A DNA stretch of 60,504 nucleotides, from assembly GCA_018303405.1 (NCBI GenBank), contig JAGVYD010000002.1, positions 1 through 60,504 of the forward strand, given 5' to 3'. Source of the DNA: Candidatus Woesearchaeota archaeon (GTDB lineage: Archaea; Nanobdellota; Nanobdellia; Woesearchaeales; JABMPP01). How positions within the stretch are numbered: position 1 is the stretch's first letter; each line of letters begins with the position of its first letter. The notes beneath the pieces were generated by a model. That model did no database searches. It saw only the letters and a program-made list of their open reading frames with translations, and had not been told where the DNA came from. A program made the position numbers and the translations under genes. Shown one piece after another: positions 50,117 to 59,548 of this stretch.

Positions 50117-51070
50117 ATGTTCAAAACAGCGGATTCAGTTGCAATCTCGGGGCTTGTAAAAATCTTCAGCCGCGGCAGGAAGACAGTGAAAGCCCTGGAC
50201 AATGTGTCTTTTAGCATCCGCAAAGGCGAAATATTTGGCCTGCTGGGGCCCAATGGCGCAGGGAAAACCACCCTCATAAGCGTGCTGTGCGGCCTTCTGG
50301 AAAAAAATGCAGGAAGGGTTGAAATATTGGGGAAAAATGTTGATAGGGACATGTCTGGAATCCAGAAGCGCATCAACCTTGTGCTGGGTTTCACCGGCAT
50401 TGGCATGAGCCTGACTGTCTACGAGTTTCTAAAATACTATTGCATGCTTTATGGCCTGGGCAACAAGGATGCGCGAATTGCTTCTGCAATGAAGTCCGTT
50501 GATATTGAGGACAAGAGGGACACCATCACTCTTGAATTGTCATCCGGCTACAAGCAAAGGCTGCTTCTCGCAAAGGCATTGCTCAATGAGCCAGAGGTCC
50601 TCCTTCTGGATGAGCCTACAGTCGGCCTTGACGTGGAAATTGCCATCAAGATCCGTTCCCTGATAAAGGAATTGCAGAAAAAAGGCACTGCAATCCTGCT
50701 TACAACCCACAATATGTACGAGGTTGAGGAGCTCTGCGACCGGATTGCCCTGATTTCCAAAGGCAGAATAATCGCGCTGGGCACAGTTGATGAGATAAAG
50801 AAGATGATTAAGGTGGACAAGGTGATTGAGGTTGACGTCGACAGGCTTGCGGATTTTGCAGGGGAAATGAAAAGGCAGAAATACGTTGTCTCCAGCAGGA
50901 TAGTTGATGATGTTGTGCATGTCAAGGTTGTCAGCTACGGGAATGTCAGGAAAGTCATGGATTTCCTGTCCAAGTCTGATTTTTTGATTTATTCTGTCAG
51001 GCTTGTCGAGCCGACCCTTGAGGAGGCCTTCCTGAAGATAATGCGCAAGGATGCCGGAGGGAAAAAATGA
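50117..51070 (+). CDS. ABC-2 type exporter ATP-binding protein
   Basis: 317 residues from ATG 50117, about 27 nt after CTTTAAAAAG (leaderless). Walker A GPNGAGKTT, a signature variant ELSSGYKQR (LSGGQ-like), Walker B EVLLLDEPTVGLD and switch His in LLTTHNM. The C-terminal 80 residues match the DrrA/NatA-type regulatory tail. Overlaps its permease by 4 bp. Exports a lipid, drug or polysaccharide; substrate unknown. Confidence 0.93.
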   Translation: MFKTADSVAISGLVKIFSRGRKTVKALDNVSFSIRKGEIFGLLGPNGAGKTTLISVLCGLLEKNAGRVEILGKNVDRDMSGIQKRINLVLGFTGIGMSLTVYEFLKYYCMLYGLGNKDARIASAMKSVDIEDKRDTITLELSSGYKQRLLLAKALLNEPEVLLLDEPTVGLDVEIAIKIRSLIKELQKKGTAILLTTHNMYEVEELCDRIALISKGRIIALGTVDEIKKMIKVDKVIEVDVDRLADFAGEMKRQKYVVSSRIVDDVVHVKVVSYGNVRKVMDFLSKSDFLIYSVRLVEPTLEEAFLKIMRKDAGGKK

Positions 51071-51837
51071 TAGCCTTCCTCAACCGCGTCTATTCGCAGG
51101 TTTACAAGAACATCCTTGTGATGTGGAGGAATTATTTCAGGCTTTTTGATGTCACAGTCTGGCCTTTGATACTCCTGTTTTCAATAACCCTGTTCGTCAA
51201 TTTTGTGCAGGGGGATGCAAGCATTGTGGCAATGGTCATCCTTGGCGTCACAGGATGGAGGGCGGTGTACCACATGCAGATAGACATGACAACAAGCTAC
51301 ATGGAGGAATACTGGAGCCATTCCCTCAACCATTTTTTGATATCCCCTCTCCGCATGGTTGAATTTATCCTGGGCAACATAATCACCGGCCTGCTGAAAT
51401 TTTTCTTTGTGCTTGCCCTGTATCTCATAATCGGCAAGCTCATATTCGCATTTTCAATTGCAAACATGTGGCTATTTGTCCTTGGAATATTCTCCCTGTC
51501 TATTTTTGGCATTGCCATTGGAATGTTAAGCATGGGGATCATTATCATTTACCACGAAAATGCCTATACAGCATCCTACATCATCCCTGACCTGCTGGTC
51601 TTGCTGTCCGGAGTGTATTATCCAATCTCTATTTTTCCGGAAGCTGTCCAGTCAATTGTAAAGTTCATACCGGCTGTTTACGGGTTTGACATCCTGAAAA
51701 GCATCATCGGCCTTGCCGAGGTGAATTATGCAATGCTGATAGCCACAACTTTAATCTGGCTTGCCGCGTCTCTTCTTTTTTTCTCAGCCTGCTATCGCTA
51801 TGCCAGGAAAAATGGAAAGCTCGGCAGGATGAGCTAA
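51067..51837 (+). CDS. ABC-2 type exporter permease
   Basis: 256 residues, six transmembrane helices. The conserved ABC-2 motif is near the end of helix 5 (LLVLLSGVYYPISIFPEAVQ). It dimerises and pairs with the upstream ATPase, to which it is translationally coupled. Confidence 0.9.
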   Translation: MIAFLNRVYSQVYKNILVMWRNYFRLFDVTVWPLILLFSITLFVNFVQGDASIVAMVILGVTGWRAVYHMQIDMTTSYMEEYWSHSLNHFLISPLRMVEFILGNIITGLLKFFFVLALYLIIGKLIFAFSIANMWLFVLGIFSLSIFGIAIGMLSMGIIIIYHENAYTASYIIPDLLVLLSGVYYPISIFPEAVQSIVKFIPAVYGFDILKSIIGLAEVNYAMLIATTLIWLAASLLFFSACYRYARKNGKLGRMS

Positions 51838-51992
51838 ATGCCATTTGTCCGTTTCCCTGCCTTTCCTTTCACGCTCAACAATTGTTAATGGATACATTTT
51901 AATACTACCTCAAATTCAAGCTTTACAAGATTTGTAAATATTAAAAATAAGACGGCAGGCCCGGAAAAACCTGCCATGTTGGAGGGATGGAA

Positions 51993-52703
51993 ATGGTGAA
52001 AGTGAACTTATGGAATGTCCTGATTGTCATTGTGCTTGTGCTGACGCTGGCAAACCTGGCGATGACATATAATGTCTATTCCAGGATAACCAAGGGAGAG
52101 GCAGGCTTTCCCACGGAGAAAAAAGGCTCAACTGAATCGCAAATATTGCTGATGGATGATGACCCTGTAATGGGCGATGATTCAGCCCCTGTGACAATAG
52201 TGATGTACTCTGACCCTTCATGCCCGTTCTGCGCAGCAGTTGCAGGCGCGCCAAGCATGGTGAGCTATATGAAAGGAAGGGATGCCAGCTGGGAGCCTTC
52301 CATGCCTAATATTGAAAAGGATTTTGTGGAAACCGGCAAGGTCAGGCTTGCCTATCGCTATACAGTCGGGCATGGAACAGGCGGCGAGGCAATGAAGATA
52401 ATGCTGTGCGCAAATGAGCAGGGCAAGTTCTGGGAAGTGCACGACCAGGTGTATCTGCACCAGGACCAGGTTGAGGATATCGCAGCAGTTAAGAAGTTCG
52501 CAATTGATGCAGGCGCAGATAGCGCAGAGCTGGACAGCTGCCTTGCAAGCGGAAGGCCAGATGCAAAAATGGCAAAAGACCAGGCAGAGGCCAGAAAAGC
52601 AGGCGTGCAGGGCACTCCTGCAATGCTGATTGAAGATGAGCTTATTGGCGGGGCAGTTGGATATGCCCAAATCAAGCCAATTATTGAAGGAAAGCTGGCA
52701 TAG
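51993..52703 (+). CDS. DsbA-like thiol oxidoreductase, membrane-anchored
   Basis: 236 residues from ATG 51993 (GGAGGG 6 nt upstream; ATG 51987 overlaps that site). N-terminal anchor at about 5-27, then a thioredoxin fold with an inserted helical domain: YSDPSCPFCAAV is the CxxC active site and VQGTPAMLIEDELIGG holds the cis-proline. Would introduce or shuffle disulfides outside the membrane; Cys-rich secreted proteins such as 15530-16408 are possible substrates. A T-rich terminator follows. Confidence 0.9.
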   Translation: MVKVNLWNVLIVIVLVLTLANLAMTYNVYSRITKGEAGFPTEKKGSTESQILLMDDDPVMGDDSAPVTIVMYSDPSCPFCAAVAGAPSMVSYMKGRDASWEPSMPNIEKDFVETGKVRLAYRYTVGHGTGGEAMKIMLCANEQGKFWEVHDQVYLHQDQVEDIAAVKKFAIDAGADSAELDSCLASGRPDAKMAKDQAEARKAGVQGTPAMLIEDELIGGAVGYAQIKPIIEGKLA

Positions 52704-52749
52704 GATTTTTTTATTATTTTTTTTCTTAAATTTTCTGTCTTTTATTCCA

Positions 52750-55095
52750 TCAAAGAGTGCCGAGCGCTTTTTGCGCAGAATACTGGAATGAAGGGTAAAA
52801 CCGCCTGCCTTCCAATATAATTCTTCCAGCTGTATTGTCAGGGGAAAATTTAAATCCACCATGCCCTTCAATTTCAACCCTGGCGCCATGGATCGGGCCT
52901 ATGCTCACAAAATTGTGTGAATGGTTTTTGCCCAGAAGCTTGATCAGGCCTCCTGTGGCATCCTTAGCCACCTGATTTTCACCAAGCCACAGCGTACCCT
53001 CAACAATAATATAAGTTTCAGGGCCGGAGAGCCTCTCGCCCAGACGCAGGCCATAATGCGAAATCTTGTCGCCGTTCAATCGGAAAGTGCAGATATTGCC
53101 TTTTGTGGATCTTGCGTCCTTGGCAACTTCGCTTTGGTGTGTCCGGCCATAAAGCTCGAATTTGCTGTCTTCAGCGCCCCTGCCAATCTCTGAATATTCA
53201 ATAGCCTGCCGCAATCTGAACTCAGAATTTCTTGCTCCATCCCCTATTTTGGAATGGCCAATATCCCCTACAATCCCAACCTTTAATTTGCTGGCGTATG
53301 CCCCTACTGCTGATTTTTTGATATTGCCAAAAATGCTGATGATGCCTCCAGTTGCCCGTTCGGCTGCTTCCAGTTCCGCCAGGCTGTCAATATTTTCACC
53401 GGTTTCCAGCGTGATATGGCCGCCGCTCATCAACTCTCCGATTCTCGACTTATAACCAACATCAGTTTTTTCAAGGGAGGGAGTGCCATCATATCTAACC
53501 GACACTTTTGCTTCGCCTCCTTCCATCTTGTGGCCGACATTCGGCATTGGCCAGTCCGTGCCTTCCAGGTCAGAGATAACCACATTAACAACCAGCTTTC
53601 CGCCCCTTTGATGCACTCCGATGCTGTCTTTGCCTGAGGTTGTAATTGCAATTTCGCCCCCGGACTGGTATGCCCCATACATGTTGCCGTCAGTTCGCAG
53701 TTGTTCACTTGTGCGGTTGCTTTTGCTTATGAATGTCAGGGAGCCTTTGGAAAGCCCTGTGCCCAAAAAGTTAAAGGCAGAATTGCTGAGCCGATGATAG
53801 TCATTGGCGTCTATCCTAATGTTCTCAAAAGGCCCTGTATATTTGTTTATTAGCATACTCAAATATAATCCGGCTCCTTCCTGGTTGCCTGTTCGGTCCG
53901 GCAAAAGATTCAGGAATTCTGGAATAAATGCCGATATTGGAAGCCCATGGGCCAGCTCGGGGACTTCTTCCGGTGATGGTGTGCTGATGCTGCTTATTGA
54001 ACTTGGAATATCATCACCGCTCGGCCCATAATGGAAAGGTCGTGTTCTCAGCTCATATTCACTTTCCACAAAAAATCCACCCGCAAACTTGCCCGTGTAT
54101 TGGCTCATGATGCTTTCCAGGTCTGCAGCATAATTCAGAACATCTGCATCATCAGGAGCCATGGCATCCCGGGCATGGCCTTGCCTTGTGCCTTTTGCCT
54201 TTCCAAACAGTCTCTCGAATGAGGAAAACAGGTCCTTAAAATCCCTGACAGGTTCCCGTATATATGCCCTCCACCTCTGAAGCTCAGGGATATCGGAAAA
54301 TCCCCACTTCTCTGCTGTCAGGAATGATTCAGCAGCAGCTTTGTATTTTCCTTTATTGTAAAATCCCTTTCCCGCCTGGTGGTGATGCTGCATTTCCATT
54401 TGATGATGGCGCACGTACAGGCTGTCCAAAAGGCCTTTCATCTCATACAATTCAGTTTCCAATAAGCCATCGCCATGAAAATATGCCCTCAGGTATTTCA
54501 CAGGGTCAATCCTTTTCTCGGAATCTGCCTGGGCTTTCAGGTGGCCTTGCCATGCGCCGAGGAGCTGTTTTTTGGCCTCCTCAATTGAGCCAATCACCTT
54601 TCCATCCTTGCTCAGTATTTTCGCATTGTTCAATTCTTCGAGTATTTTTTTGAAGTCAGGAAGGAGATGCTTGTTGTCCTGGTACCACTTTTGGCCATAT
54701 GGATGTGAATGGGTGTGCCATGTTTCAGGAGTTATCTGGTCAAGTGGAACAGCAGGGGGCATGCGCACAATATCGGTTTTACGGATTGACTCCAGCGCAT
54801 TTATGCTGGTATATTTTATGTACCGCAGGGCAATCTCTGTGGATTCATCCTCATATCCTCCTGCGGCAGGAGGATTCAGCCTTTTGGCTGCATCAATCCT
54901 CATCCTGATGGCCACTAAATTTGAATAGTCATTTGCATAGGCCAAGCCATGGGCTTCATGGATGTGCTGTTCTGCCCTTTCCGGGTCAATAAGAATTTGT
55001 GTTCCAGTGTCCAGCCTGCTTAATTCGCCCTCAAGTGAGCGGGCAGGCGCCTGGCTGTCCAGTTTTCTGAATAAACCCGTGATATCATCTTTCAT
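52750..55095 (-). CDS. Large protein with C-terminal beta-helix-like repeats
   Basis: 781 residues, no signal peptide. Residues 1-300 are helical with a TPR-like patch (KGKYKAAAESFLTAEKWG). From about residue 450 to the end come repeated strand-turn units such as VGHKMEGGEAKV, IGELMSGGHITLETG, IGDGARNSEFRL and IGRGAEDSKFELYG, which recall the GXGXG right-handed helix of glutamate synthase and formylmethanofuran dehydrogenase subunit C. No catalytic residues of those enzymes are visible. Last gene of a three-gene operon; overlaps the previous gene by 4 bp. A scaffold role is inferred. Confidence 0.6.
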   Translation of the reverse strand: MKDDITGLFRKLDSQAPARSLEGELSRLDTGTQILIDPERAEQHIHEAHGLAYANDYSNLVAIRMRIDAAKRLNPPAAGGYEDESTEIALRYIKYTSINALESIRKTDIVRMPPAVPLDQITPETWHTHSHPYGQKWYQDNKHLLPDFKKILEELNNAKILSKDGKVIGSIEEAKKQLLGAWQGHLKAQADSEKRIDPVKYLRAYFHGDGLLETELYEMKGLLDSLYVRHHQMEMQHHHQAGKGFYNKGKYKAAAESFLTAEKWGFSDIPELQRWRAYIREPVRDFKDLFSSFERLFGKAKGTRQGHARDAMAPDDADVLNYAADLESIMSQYTGKFAGGFFVESEYELRTRPFHYGPSGDDIPSSISSISTPSPEEVPELAHGLPISAFIPEFLNLLPDRTGNQEGAGLYLSMLINKYTGPFENIRIDANDYHRLSNSAFNFLGTGLSKGSLTFISKSNRTSEQLRTDGNMYGAYQSGGEIAITTSGKDSIGVHQRGGKLVVNVVISDLEGTDWPMPNVGHKMEGGEAKVSVRYDGTPSLEKTDVGYKSRIGELMSGGHITLETGENIDSLAELEAAERATGGIISIFGNIKKSAVGAYASKLKVGIVGDIGHSKIGDGARNSEFRLRQAIEYSEIGRGAEDSKFELYGRTHQSEVAKDARSTKGNICTFRLNGDKISHYGLRLGERLSGPETYIIVEGTLWLGENQVAKDATGGLIKLLGKNHSHNFVSIGPIHGARVEIEGHGGFKFSPDNTAGRIILEGRRFYPSFQYSAQKALGTL

Positions 55096-55922
55096 TTTTC
55101 TGCTCTATTTTTTCCAATCCTTTTGAGCGTCTCGACCTGCCTCATTTTGAAGGCAGCATAAACAGCATGGTAGGCCAGCGACCCAAATGTCGGGTCCAGG
55201 TTGCTGATGAAATCCTTCATCTCCCCAAATTCCTGGTCATTCAAAGGCACTTTTTCTTCCCTTAATTTTTCAATCAGGGTTTGCGTAGCCCTGCTGTCCT
55301 CTTCCAATTCCCTTTCCATTTTTTCCTTCAGCATCAGCGTGAGGTAGAATCTCCCGTTTATCATGTGGTCTATCTTGTAGCCAGGCAGCTCTGCCACAGT
55401 GTTTTCAATTTTCAGGCTGTCCTTGCCGCCAATCTGTGCCAGGTAATCAACAACAAAATCCTGCGCCTTGGCATGCCTTTTTTCCGGGTCCTGGATGAAA
55501 TAATAGTTGCCCATGAGCTGTTTTACATAATTGTCAAGAGAGGATATTTTGCTTCTCGTATGCTCGACATCGATTTCCGCCTCTCCGGCTTTTTCCATCA
55601 GTTCCATCCTTGTGCGGTACTTCACAAACTTGTCGAGGCCATCCTGGTTGAGGCCTTCCACCCCTGACTTTGACAGGTAAAGAATTATCCTGCGGTGCAG
55701 GTCAATCAGGTCATTGAATGATCCCCATTGAAACTTCCATGCATCCAGCTGGGCAATCAGGGAGTCGCCCAGGTCGCCCCTCTCCACTTTCAGGGCATGG
55801 TAAGAATTCTGCGGAATGTTGGCAATCATCCTGTCCTTTTCAGCCTGTATTATCACGGCCAGGCCCTGCCCGACTTTTGCCGGCAGTTCACTCCTCTGTT
55901 GCAATTGTGCATCGTCTGTCAT
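55092..55922 (-). CDS. Helical protein of unknown function
   Basis: 276 residues, charged and mostly helical, no membrane segment and no signal. Middle gene of the operon, 10 bp after the first gene and overlapping the third by ATGA. Features: DYLAQIGGKDSLKIENTVAE, KEKMERELEEDSRATQTLIE. No known family. Confidence 0.55.
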   Translation of the reverse strand: MTDDAQLQQRSELPAKVGQGLAVIIQAEKDRMIANIPQNSYHALKVERGDLGDSLIAQLDAWKFQWGSFNDLIDLHRRIILYLSKSGVEGLNQDGLDKFVKYRTRMELMEKAGEAEIDVEHTRSKISSLDNYVKQLMGNYYFIQDPEKRHAKAQDFVVDYLAQIGGKDSLKIENTVAELPGYKIDHMINGRFYLTLMLKEKMERELEEDSRATQTLIEKLREEKVPLNDQEFGEMKDFISNLDPTFGSLAYHAVYAAFKMRQVETLKRIGKNRAEK

Positions 55923-55932
55923 TTTAAGTCAC

Positions 55933-56862
55933 TCATTTCAAAGGCACCTGCGGCCCCTTGTGGATTTCGCCATCATACATTTTGCATACTCTTTCCCTGC
56001 CTCCTGGGAAATTCTTGAAAATTTGCTCATAAATATTGCCGCTGTCCTTCAGCGGGCAGTTGGCCTGTTCCAATAAATTCTGGTTGAGTATCTTCATCCT
56101 AAGCACGCTCCTGTCCTGCGCTGATCTTGCCAATGCGCAATACTTAGATGTGACTCCGTCTGCTGTCACATATGAGACAACCACATGGTCAGGCCCCTCG
56201 CCAAGGACGCAATGCTCAGTTGTGGTTGTTATGGCCGGAAGCATCTTCTGCGACTGCTCCTTTAGATACCCTGCAGCCTCTTTTTGCGCATTTGCAGCAT
56301 CCCTGCTCGCATTAGCTGTTTCCCTTGCTGCAGAAAGCATCTGGGAATCAGTGTTCATCCTTCCCTTTACATATCCCTTCATGACACCTGTTCTTTCATC
56401 TTCAATCCTGGTGCGCTGCTCAAGCTCTTCGCTCCTAATCCTATTATCATTATGGACTGCAATCCTGGCAACTTCTTCCATGGAAAGATTATGTTCCCTC
56501 ACAGCCCGTAAATAGGCAGCCTTATAGTCAATATCAATTTGCCTCCAGGCTTTTTCTGTTTCTCTGGCAAATGCCAGGTTCTCGCCATGCATCTCCTTCG
56601 CAGCCTCGATTTCCATGGTCTTGAGCCTTGTATACAGGCTGTCCATCCTGTCAAGCCTTTGCCTTTCCAGCCTCTCTTCCCTTGCTTCAGTATGTCTCTG
56701 GTTCATTGTTTCAACTGTTCCTGCCAGAAAAGCCATCTTGAAATATGGGCTGCCAATCCGGTCCCATTGAAAATTCCCAGCCCGTTCGAGTTGCCCGCGT
56801 TCCTCAGGGCTTAATGTAATCCAGAATTCATCCAGCAGCTTGTCCAAATATAGTTCCTGCAT
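55933..56862 (-). CDS. Coiled-coil protein of unknown function
   Basis: 309 residues from ATG 56862 (GGGGAT about 8 nt upstream; TTG 56877 adds five residues). A minus-strand CTTTATATAG box lies near 56920. Residues about 55-215 form a long Glu/Arg-rich coiled coil; the C-terminal 100 residues contain four Cys and a compact beta-rich part (DHVVVSYVTADGVTSKYCAL). First gene of the three-gene unknown operon. Confidence 0.58.
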   Translation of the reverse strand: MQELYLDKLLDEFWITLSPEERGQLERAGNFQWDRIGSPYFKMAFLAGTVETMNQRHTEAREERLERQRLDRMDSLYTRLKTMEIEAAKEMHGENLAFARETEKAWRQIDIDYKAAYLRAVREHNLSMEEVARIAVHNDNRIRSEELEQRTRIEDERTGVMKGYVKGRMNTDSQMLSAARETANASRDAANAQKEAAGYLKEQSQKMLPAITTTTEHCVLGEGPDHVVVSYVTADGVTSKYCALARSAQDRSVLRMKILNQNLLEQANCPLKDSGNIYEQIFKNFPGGRERVCKMYDGEIHKGPQVPLK

Positions 56863-56987
56863 CAATTTTATCCCCAATTGTCGCGTCTCCCATCAAAAGC
56901 AGTGTTAAACAAACACCCTATATAAAGATTTGCATCTTTACTACTTTGTGATGGTGTAAATTCTTGCACGGCAATAGCTAAAAATGA

Positions 56988-57337
56988 CAGGGCATTTTGC
57001 ATTCCAATGTGCGGCCGTATGACTCATCCAAAATGGCCATGCCTTCAACAAGGCTGATATTGCTGAAGGTTGTCACAAGAGGGAGAAGGATTACGAGGAT
57101 ATTGAGTCAATTGCCCTGGTTGAGAAGGAGCTGGACTGGAGGAAGATTGTACAAAAGGCAATTATTATGCGCCCGAAGATTCCGTGGATACTGATTGATT
57201 TGGAGGAAAAGATACGAATGCTTCGCAAAAAAGTCTTTATCAAGAAAGAAATCTTAGACATGATTTATGACGAAGAGGAGAAGGGGAGGAAGACGACGCA
57301 AAAATTCCGGAAAAAGAGGGCAAAGCTTTATATATAA
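56988..57337 (+). pseudogene. Frameshifted C-terminal remnant of a DUF6036-like nucleotidyltransferase
   Basis: Two frames together give a coherent protein end. The first reads YDSSKMAMPSTRLILLKVVT then RGR; the second continues EKDYEDIESIALVEKELDWR and later IPWILIDLEEKIRMLRKKVF to the stop at 57335. The switch is near 57085. The pattern (Met/Pro before LLK, then RxKDYEDI) matches the tail of AbiEii/DUF6036-type nucleotidyltransferases. The catalytic half is missing. Probably a decayed antitoxin or defence gene. Confidence 0.55.
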
Positions 57338-57368
57338 CCAACTATAAGGTATATATAGGTGATATATA

Positions 57369-57596
57369 ATGGCTCAGGCAACAACAATACAAATCGACAA
57401 GACAATCTTGAAATCATTGCAGGAGGCTAAGGATTACCCTAGGCAGACATATGCGGAGCTTATAAAAAAAATGCTCAGTCTATACAGGAATTCGAAGAAA
57501 AACAACCAGTATGATGCTTTTCTGCACAAGATACAGCAGTCCAAAATGAAGGAGCTGTGGGATAATAAGGAAGATGAGGCATGGGAAAATGCTTAA
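57369..57596 (+). CDS. Antitoxin-like protein (MazE/RHH type)
   Basis: 75 residues. TIQIDKTILKSLQEAKDYPR then TYAELIKKML is a ribbon-helix-helix-like N-terminal DNA-binding part; the rest is a charged helix suited to wrap a toxin. TATA-like TATATATAACC near 57328 and TATATATAGG near 57350. Overlaps the toxin gene by 23 bp. Confidence 0.72.
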   Translation: MAQATTIQIDKTILKSLQEAKDYPRQTYAELIKKMLSLYRNSKKNNQYDAFLHKIQQSKMKELWDNKEDEAWENA

Positions 57597-57903
57597 GGCA
57601 GGGGATGTTGTTTTAGCCAATGTGCAGTTCGCTGACACATTTGAGATAAAGAAAAGGCCGGCTTTGGTGCTGTTTGAAGAATTTGGGAATGTTGTTGCAG
57701 CGGGAATAACCAGCAATCTTGAGATGAAAGGTATTGCATTGACCAGAAAGGAGGGCGCTGTTAAGGACAGCGTGATTAAGCTAAATTACATATTCACTAT
57801 TTCTAAAATAATGATTGAAAAAAACCTTTTTTCATTGTCAAAAGAAAAGAAGAAAAAGGTGTTTGACGCATTTGTAGATAAGTTAAATGGGCTGAATGAG
57901 TGA
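57574..57903 (+). CDS. MazF/PemK-like toxin
   Basis: 109 residues; ATG 57589 is an alternative start. KAGDVVLANVQFADTFEIKK then RPALVLFEE is the characteristic beta-barrel start of PemK/MazF endoribonucleases, and SVIKLNYIFTISK the later strand with the usual catalytic-side residues. Partner of the overlapping antitoxin-like gene. Confidence 0.8.
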   Translation: MRHGKMLKAGDVVLANVQFADTFEIKKRPALVLFEEFGNVVAAGITSNLEMKGIALTRKEGAVKDSVIKLNYIFTISKIMIEKNLFSLSKEKKKKVFDAFVDKLNGLNE

Positions 57904-57904
57904 A

Positions 57905-58195
57905 TTATAGCCTGCCATTTCTAAAGAGCCAGTAAATTGTAAATGTGGATAATATGATGATTAAGACATGAAACAAAAAAATAAGCCAGAAGGATGTGTC
58001 TTTTATGTTTTTGGCTAAGCCAGTCCATTTGAAGTAAAATTCAATCTTCCCCGTTTTGAACCCCCTGGCAATGCCGTACAGCGAAATCAAAACTAAAACA
58101 AAGAGAACGACCGAGGTCCAAAGGGCGAAGAGCATGGCAATCATTAGCAATGATGGTAATAAAAATGTTTGGGAGAATGGATAAAGCGAAGGCAC
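57905..58195 (-). CDS. Small membrane protein
   Basis: 96 residues from GTG 58195 (ATG 58144 is an alternative that loses part of the first helix). Two or three hydrophobic helices with a short basic loop (ARGFKTGKIEFYFKWTG). No family recognised. Six bp downstream of the next gene on the same strand. Confidence 0.5.
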   Translation of the reverse strand: MPSLYPFSQTFLLPSLLMIAMLFALWTSVVLFVLVLISLYGIARGFKTGKIEFYFKWTGLAKNIKDTSFWLIFLFHVLIIILSTFTIYWLFRNGRL

Positions 58196-58201
58196 ATTAT
58201 T

Positions 58202-58498
58202 TTACAGCATCAACAGAATCGGTATTATCGAACTGCTGCCTTTCTCCTTTATTATCTCCTTGATTTTGTCATATCTTTCCATATTAAGATAATATTTCCA
58301 GCCATGCTCCTTCTTTTTTTTGCCGCAGATACGCTGCTTAACCAATGCTTCTAGCACTTCCTTTGCTATTGCAGCATTTGGAAGTCCGGCAATAACATTA
58401 CCCTCATACATTGAGCCTTTGCCATAGCAGGTTGCCGTGTGAAGCCTCCTCACAATGAACCTGCTGTATTTTATGTAATCACTCTTGTAAACTTTCAT
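58202..58498 (-). CDS. Small basic protein of unknown function, possible winged helix
   Basis: 98 residues. IAKEVLEALVKQRICGKKKK then HGWKYYLNMERYDKI suggests a winged-helix arrangement (recognition helix, then a beta wing). Its start is divergent from the regulator at 58609 across an AT-rich spacer with several TATA-like boxes. Function unknown. Confidence 0.55.
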   Translation of the reverse strand: MKVYKSDYIKYSRFIVRRLHTATCYGKGSMYEGNVIAGLPNAAIAKEVLEALVKQRICGKKKKEHGWKYYLNMERYDKIKEIIKEKGSSSIIPILLML

Positions 58499-58608
58499 GA
58501 CTTTATCGAGATAGGCAAGCTTATATAGCTTTTCTTTTTAGGTATATACCTATATCCCTTGTGGTATAAATACAAATCTTTATATACCACCACCACTACC
58601 ACCAGTTT

Positions 58609-58989
58609 ATGAAAGAAAAAAGCGCATTTTTGGAAAGAGAAGGATATTCACCCAAAAATAAAGTCCTTGATTTTTTGATTATAGCGCAGGATTTTGACTA
58701 TTCACTTAAAGATATTGCGAAATATTCAAAAATAAGTTATCCATGCATTAAACAATTAAAGAAAGAATTAGTTAATGATAAATGGATATTCCTGACAAGG
58801 AAGGTTGGAAAAGCCCAGATGTACAAATTAAACATAAAACTCAGTAAGGTGCAAAAATTCATTGATTTTTATTGGGCTGTTGTTAATGAGGAAGTTGAAA
58901 ATAAATTAGGAATCAAGAATAAAGAAACAAATGCTAGCGAAACCTATAGGTCTGCTGCCCCGATATCTATTTCTGCAAGACAGTGTTAG
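58609..58989 (+). CDS. Helix-turn-helix regulator
   Basis: 126 residues; CTTTATATACC lies about 30 nt upstream. LKDIAKYSKISYPCIKQLKK is a helix-turn-helix and WIFLTRKVGKAQMYKLN the following wing. The C-terminal 25 residues are Ser/Ala-rich and may be out of family. Likely a local repressor in this accessory region. Confidence 0.65.
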   Translation: MKEKSAFLEREGYSPKNKVLDFLIIAQDFDYSLKDIAKYSKISYPCIKQLKKELVNDKWIFLTRKVGKAQMYKLNIKLSKVQKFIDFYWAVVNEEVENKLGIKNKETNASETYRSAAPISISARQC

Positions 58990-59350
58990 CTTCACATCCC
59001 TCGCATCCTTCGCTAGCCTGCCTCATTCAGGACACTATTTAGTTATTCTCATTTTGCGGTCTTGAACATGGATATAGGATTAAAACAGGAGGTTCATTTG
59101 AGCCCATTACTTTCTGCATATATTTTAGCATCCCAAAGAAGCAGTGGCTATGATTATATTTAAGCCGAACGGCCATTTTTGGCCATCCGGCGTTTAAGCT
59201 GAAAAAGGACGCCGCGGCCCGACATTCAAAATCAGTTTAAACAAATGCTATTTCTTTTTAATTATTATTTTAGAAAAGCATCCTATTATTTAATTTTTTC
59301 TATTTTTTCTCCGAGTTAAGCGTAAATATTTTCATGGCTTTAAGCTTATT
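58990..59350. other. 361-bp spacer with one strong hairpin
   Basis: At 59163-59192 GCCG...CGGC arms enclose GGCCA-TTTTT-GGCC, framed by TTTAA on both sides. No gene, and no pair of similar blocks differing at adenines (as a retroelement template/variable repeat would) is seen here. Confidence 0.5.
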
Positions 59351-59548
59351 GTGGTAAAAAATTATTTGATAAAATTTTTGGTAGATGAAATTCAGTTTGA
59401 GAGAATAAAATTAAATGCATCCGCAAAAGGTCATAAAACAATTTCGTCTTATCTGCGGGATGTAACGATGAATAAGGATCGGAAAATAGAAACAATGATA
59501 GTTGAAATTCATAACGAGGTTGTCAAAAATGGAAGAGCAAGAGCTTGA
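59351..59548 (+). CDS. Small MobC-like/RHH protein
   Basis: 65 residues from GTG 59351. FERIKLNASAKGHKTISSYL then RDVTM follows the pattern of plasmid mobilisation (MobC-type) ribbon-helix-helix proteins. It lies next to the reverse transcriptase on the opposite strand. Confidence 0.5.
   Translation: MVKNYLIKFLVDEIQFERIKLNASAKGHKTISSYLRDVTMNKDRKIETMIVEIHNEVVKNGRARA

Noticed and set aside
56997-57194. Intact 65-codon gene
   Set aside because: After about 57085 the family-like sequence continues in another frame, so a frameshifted remnant fits better.
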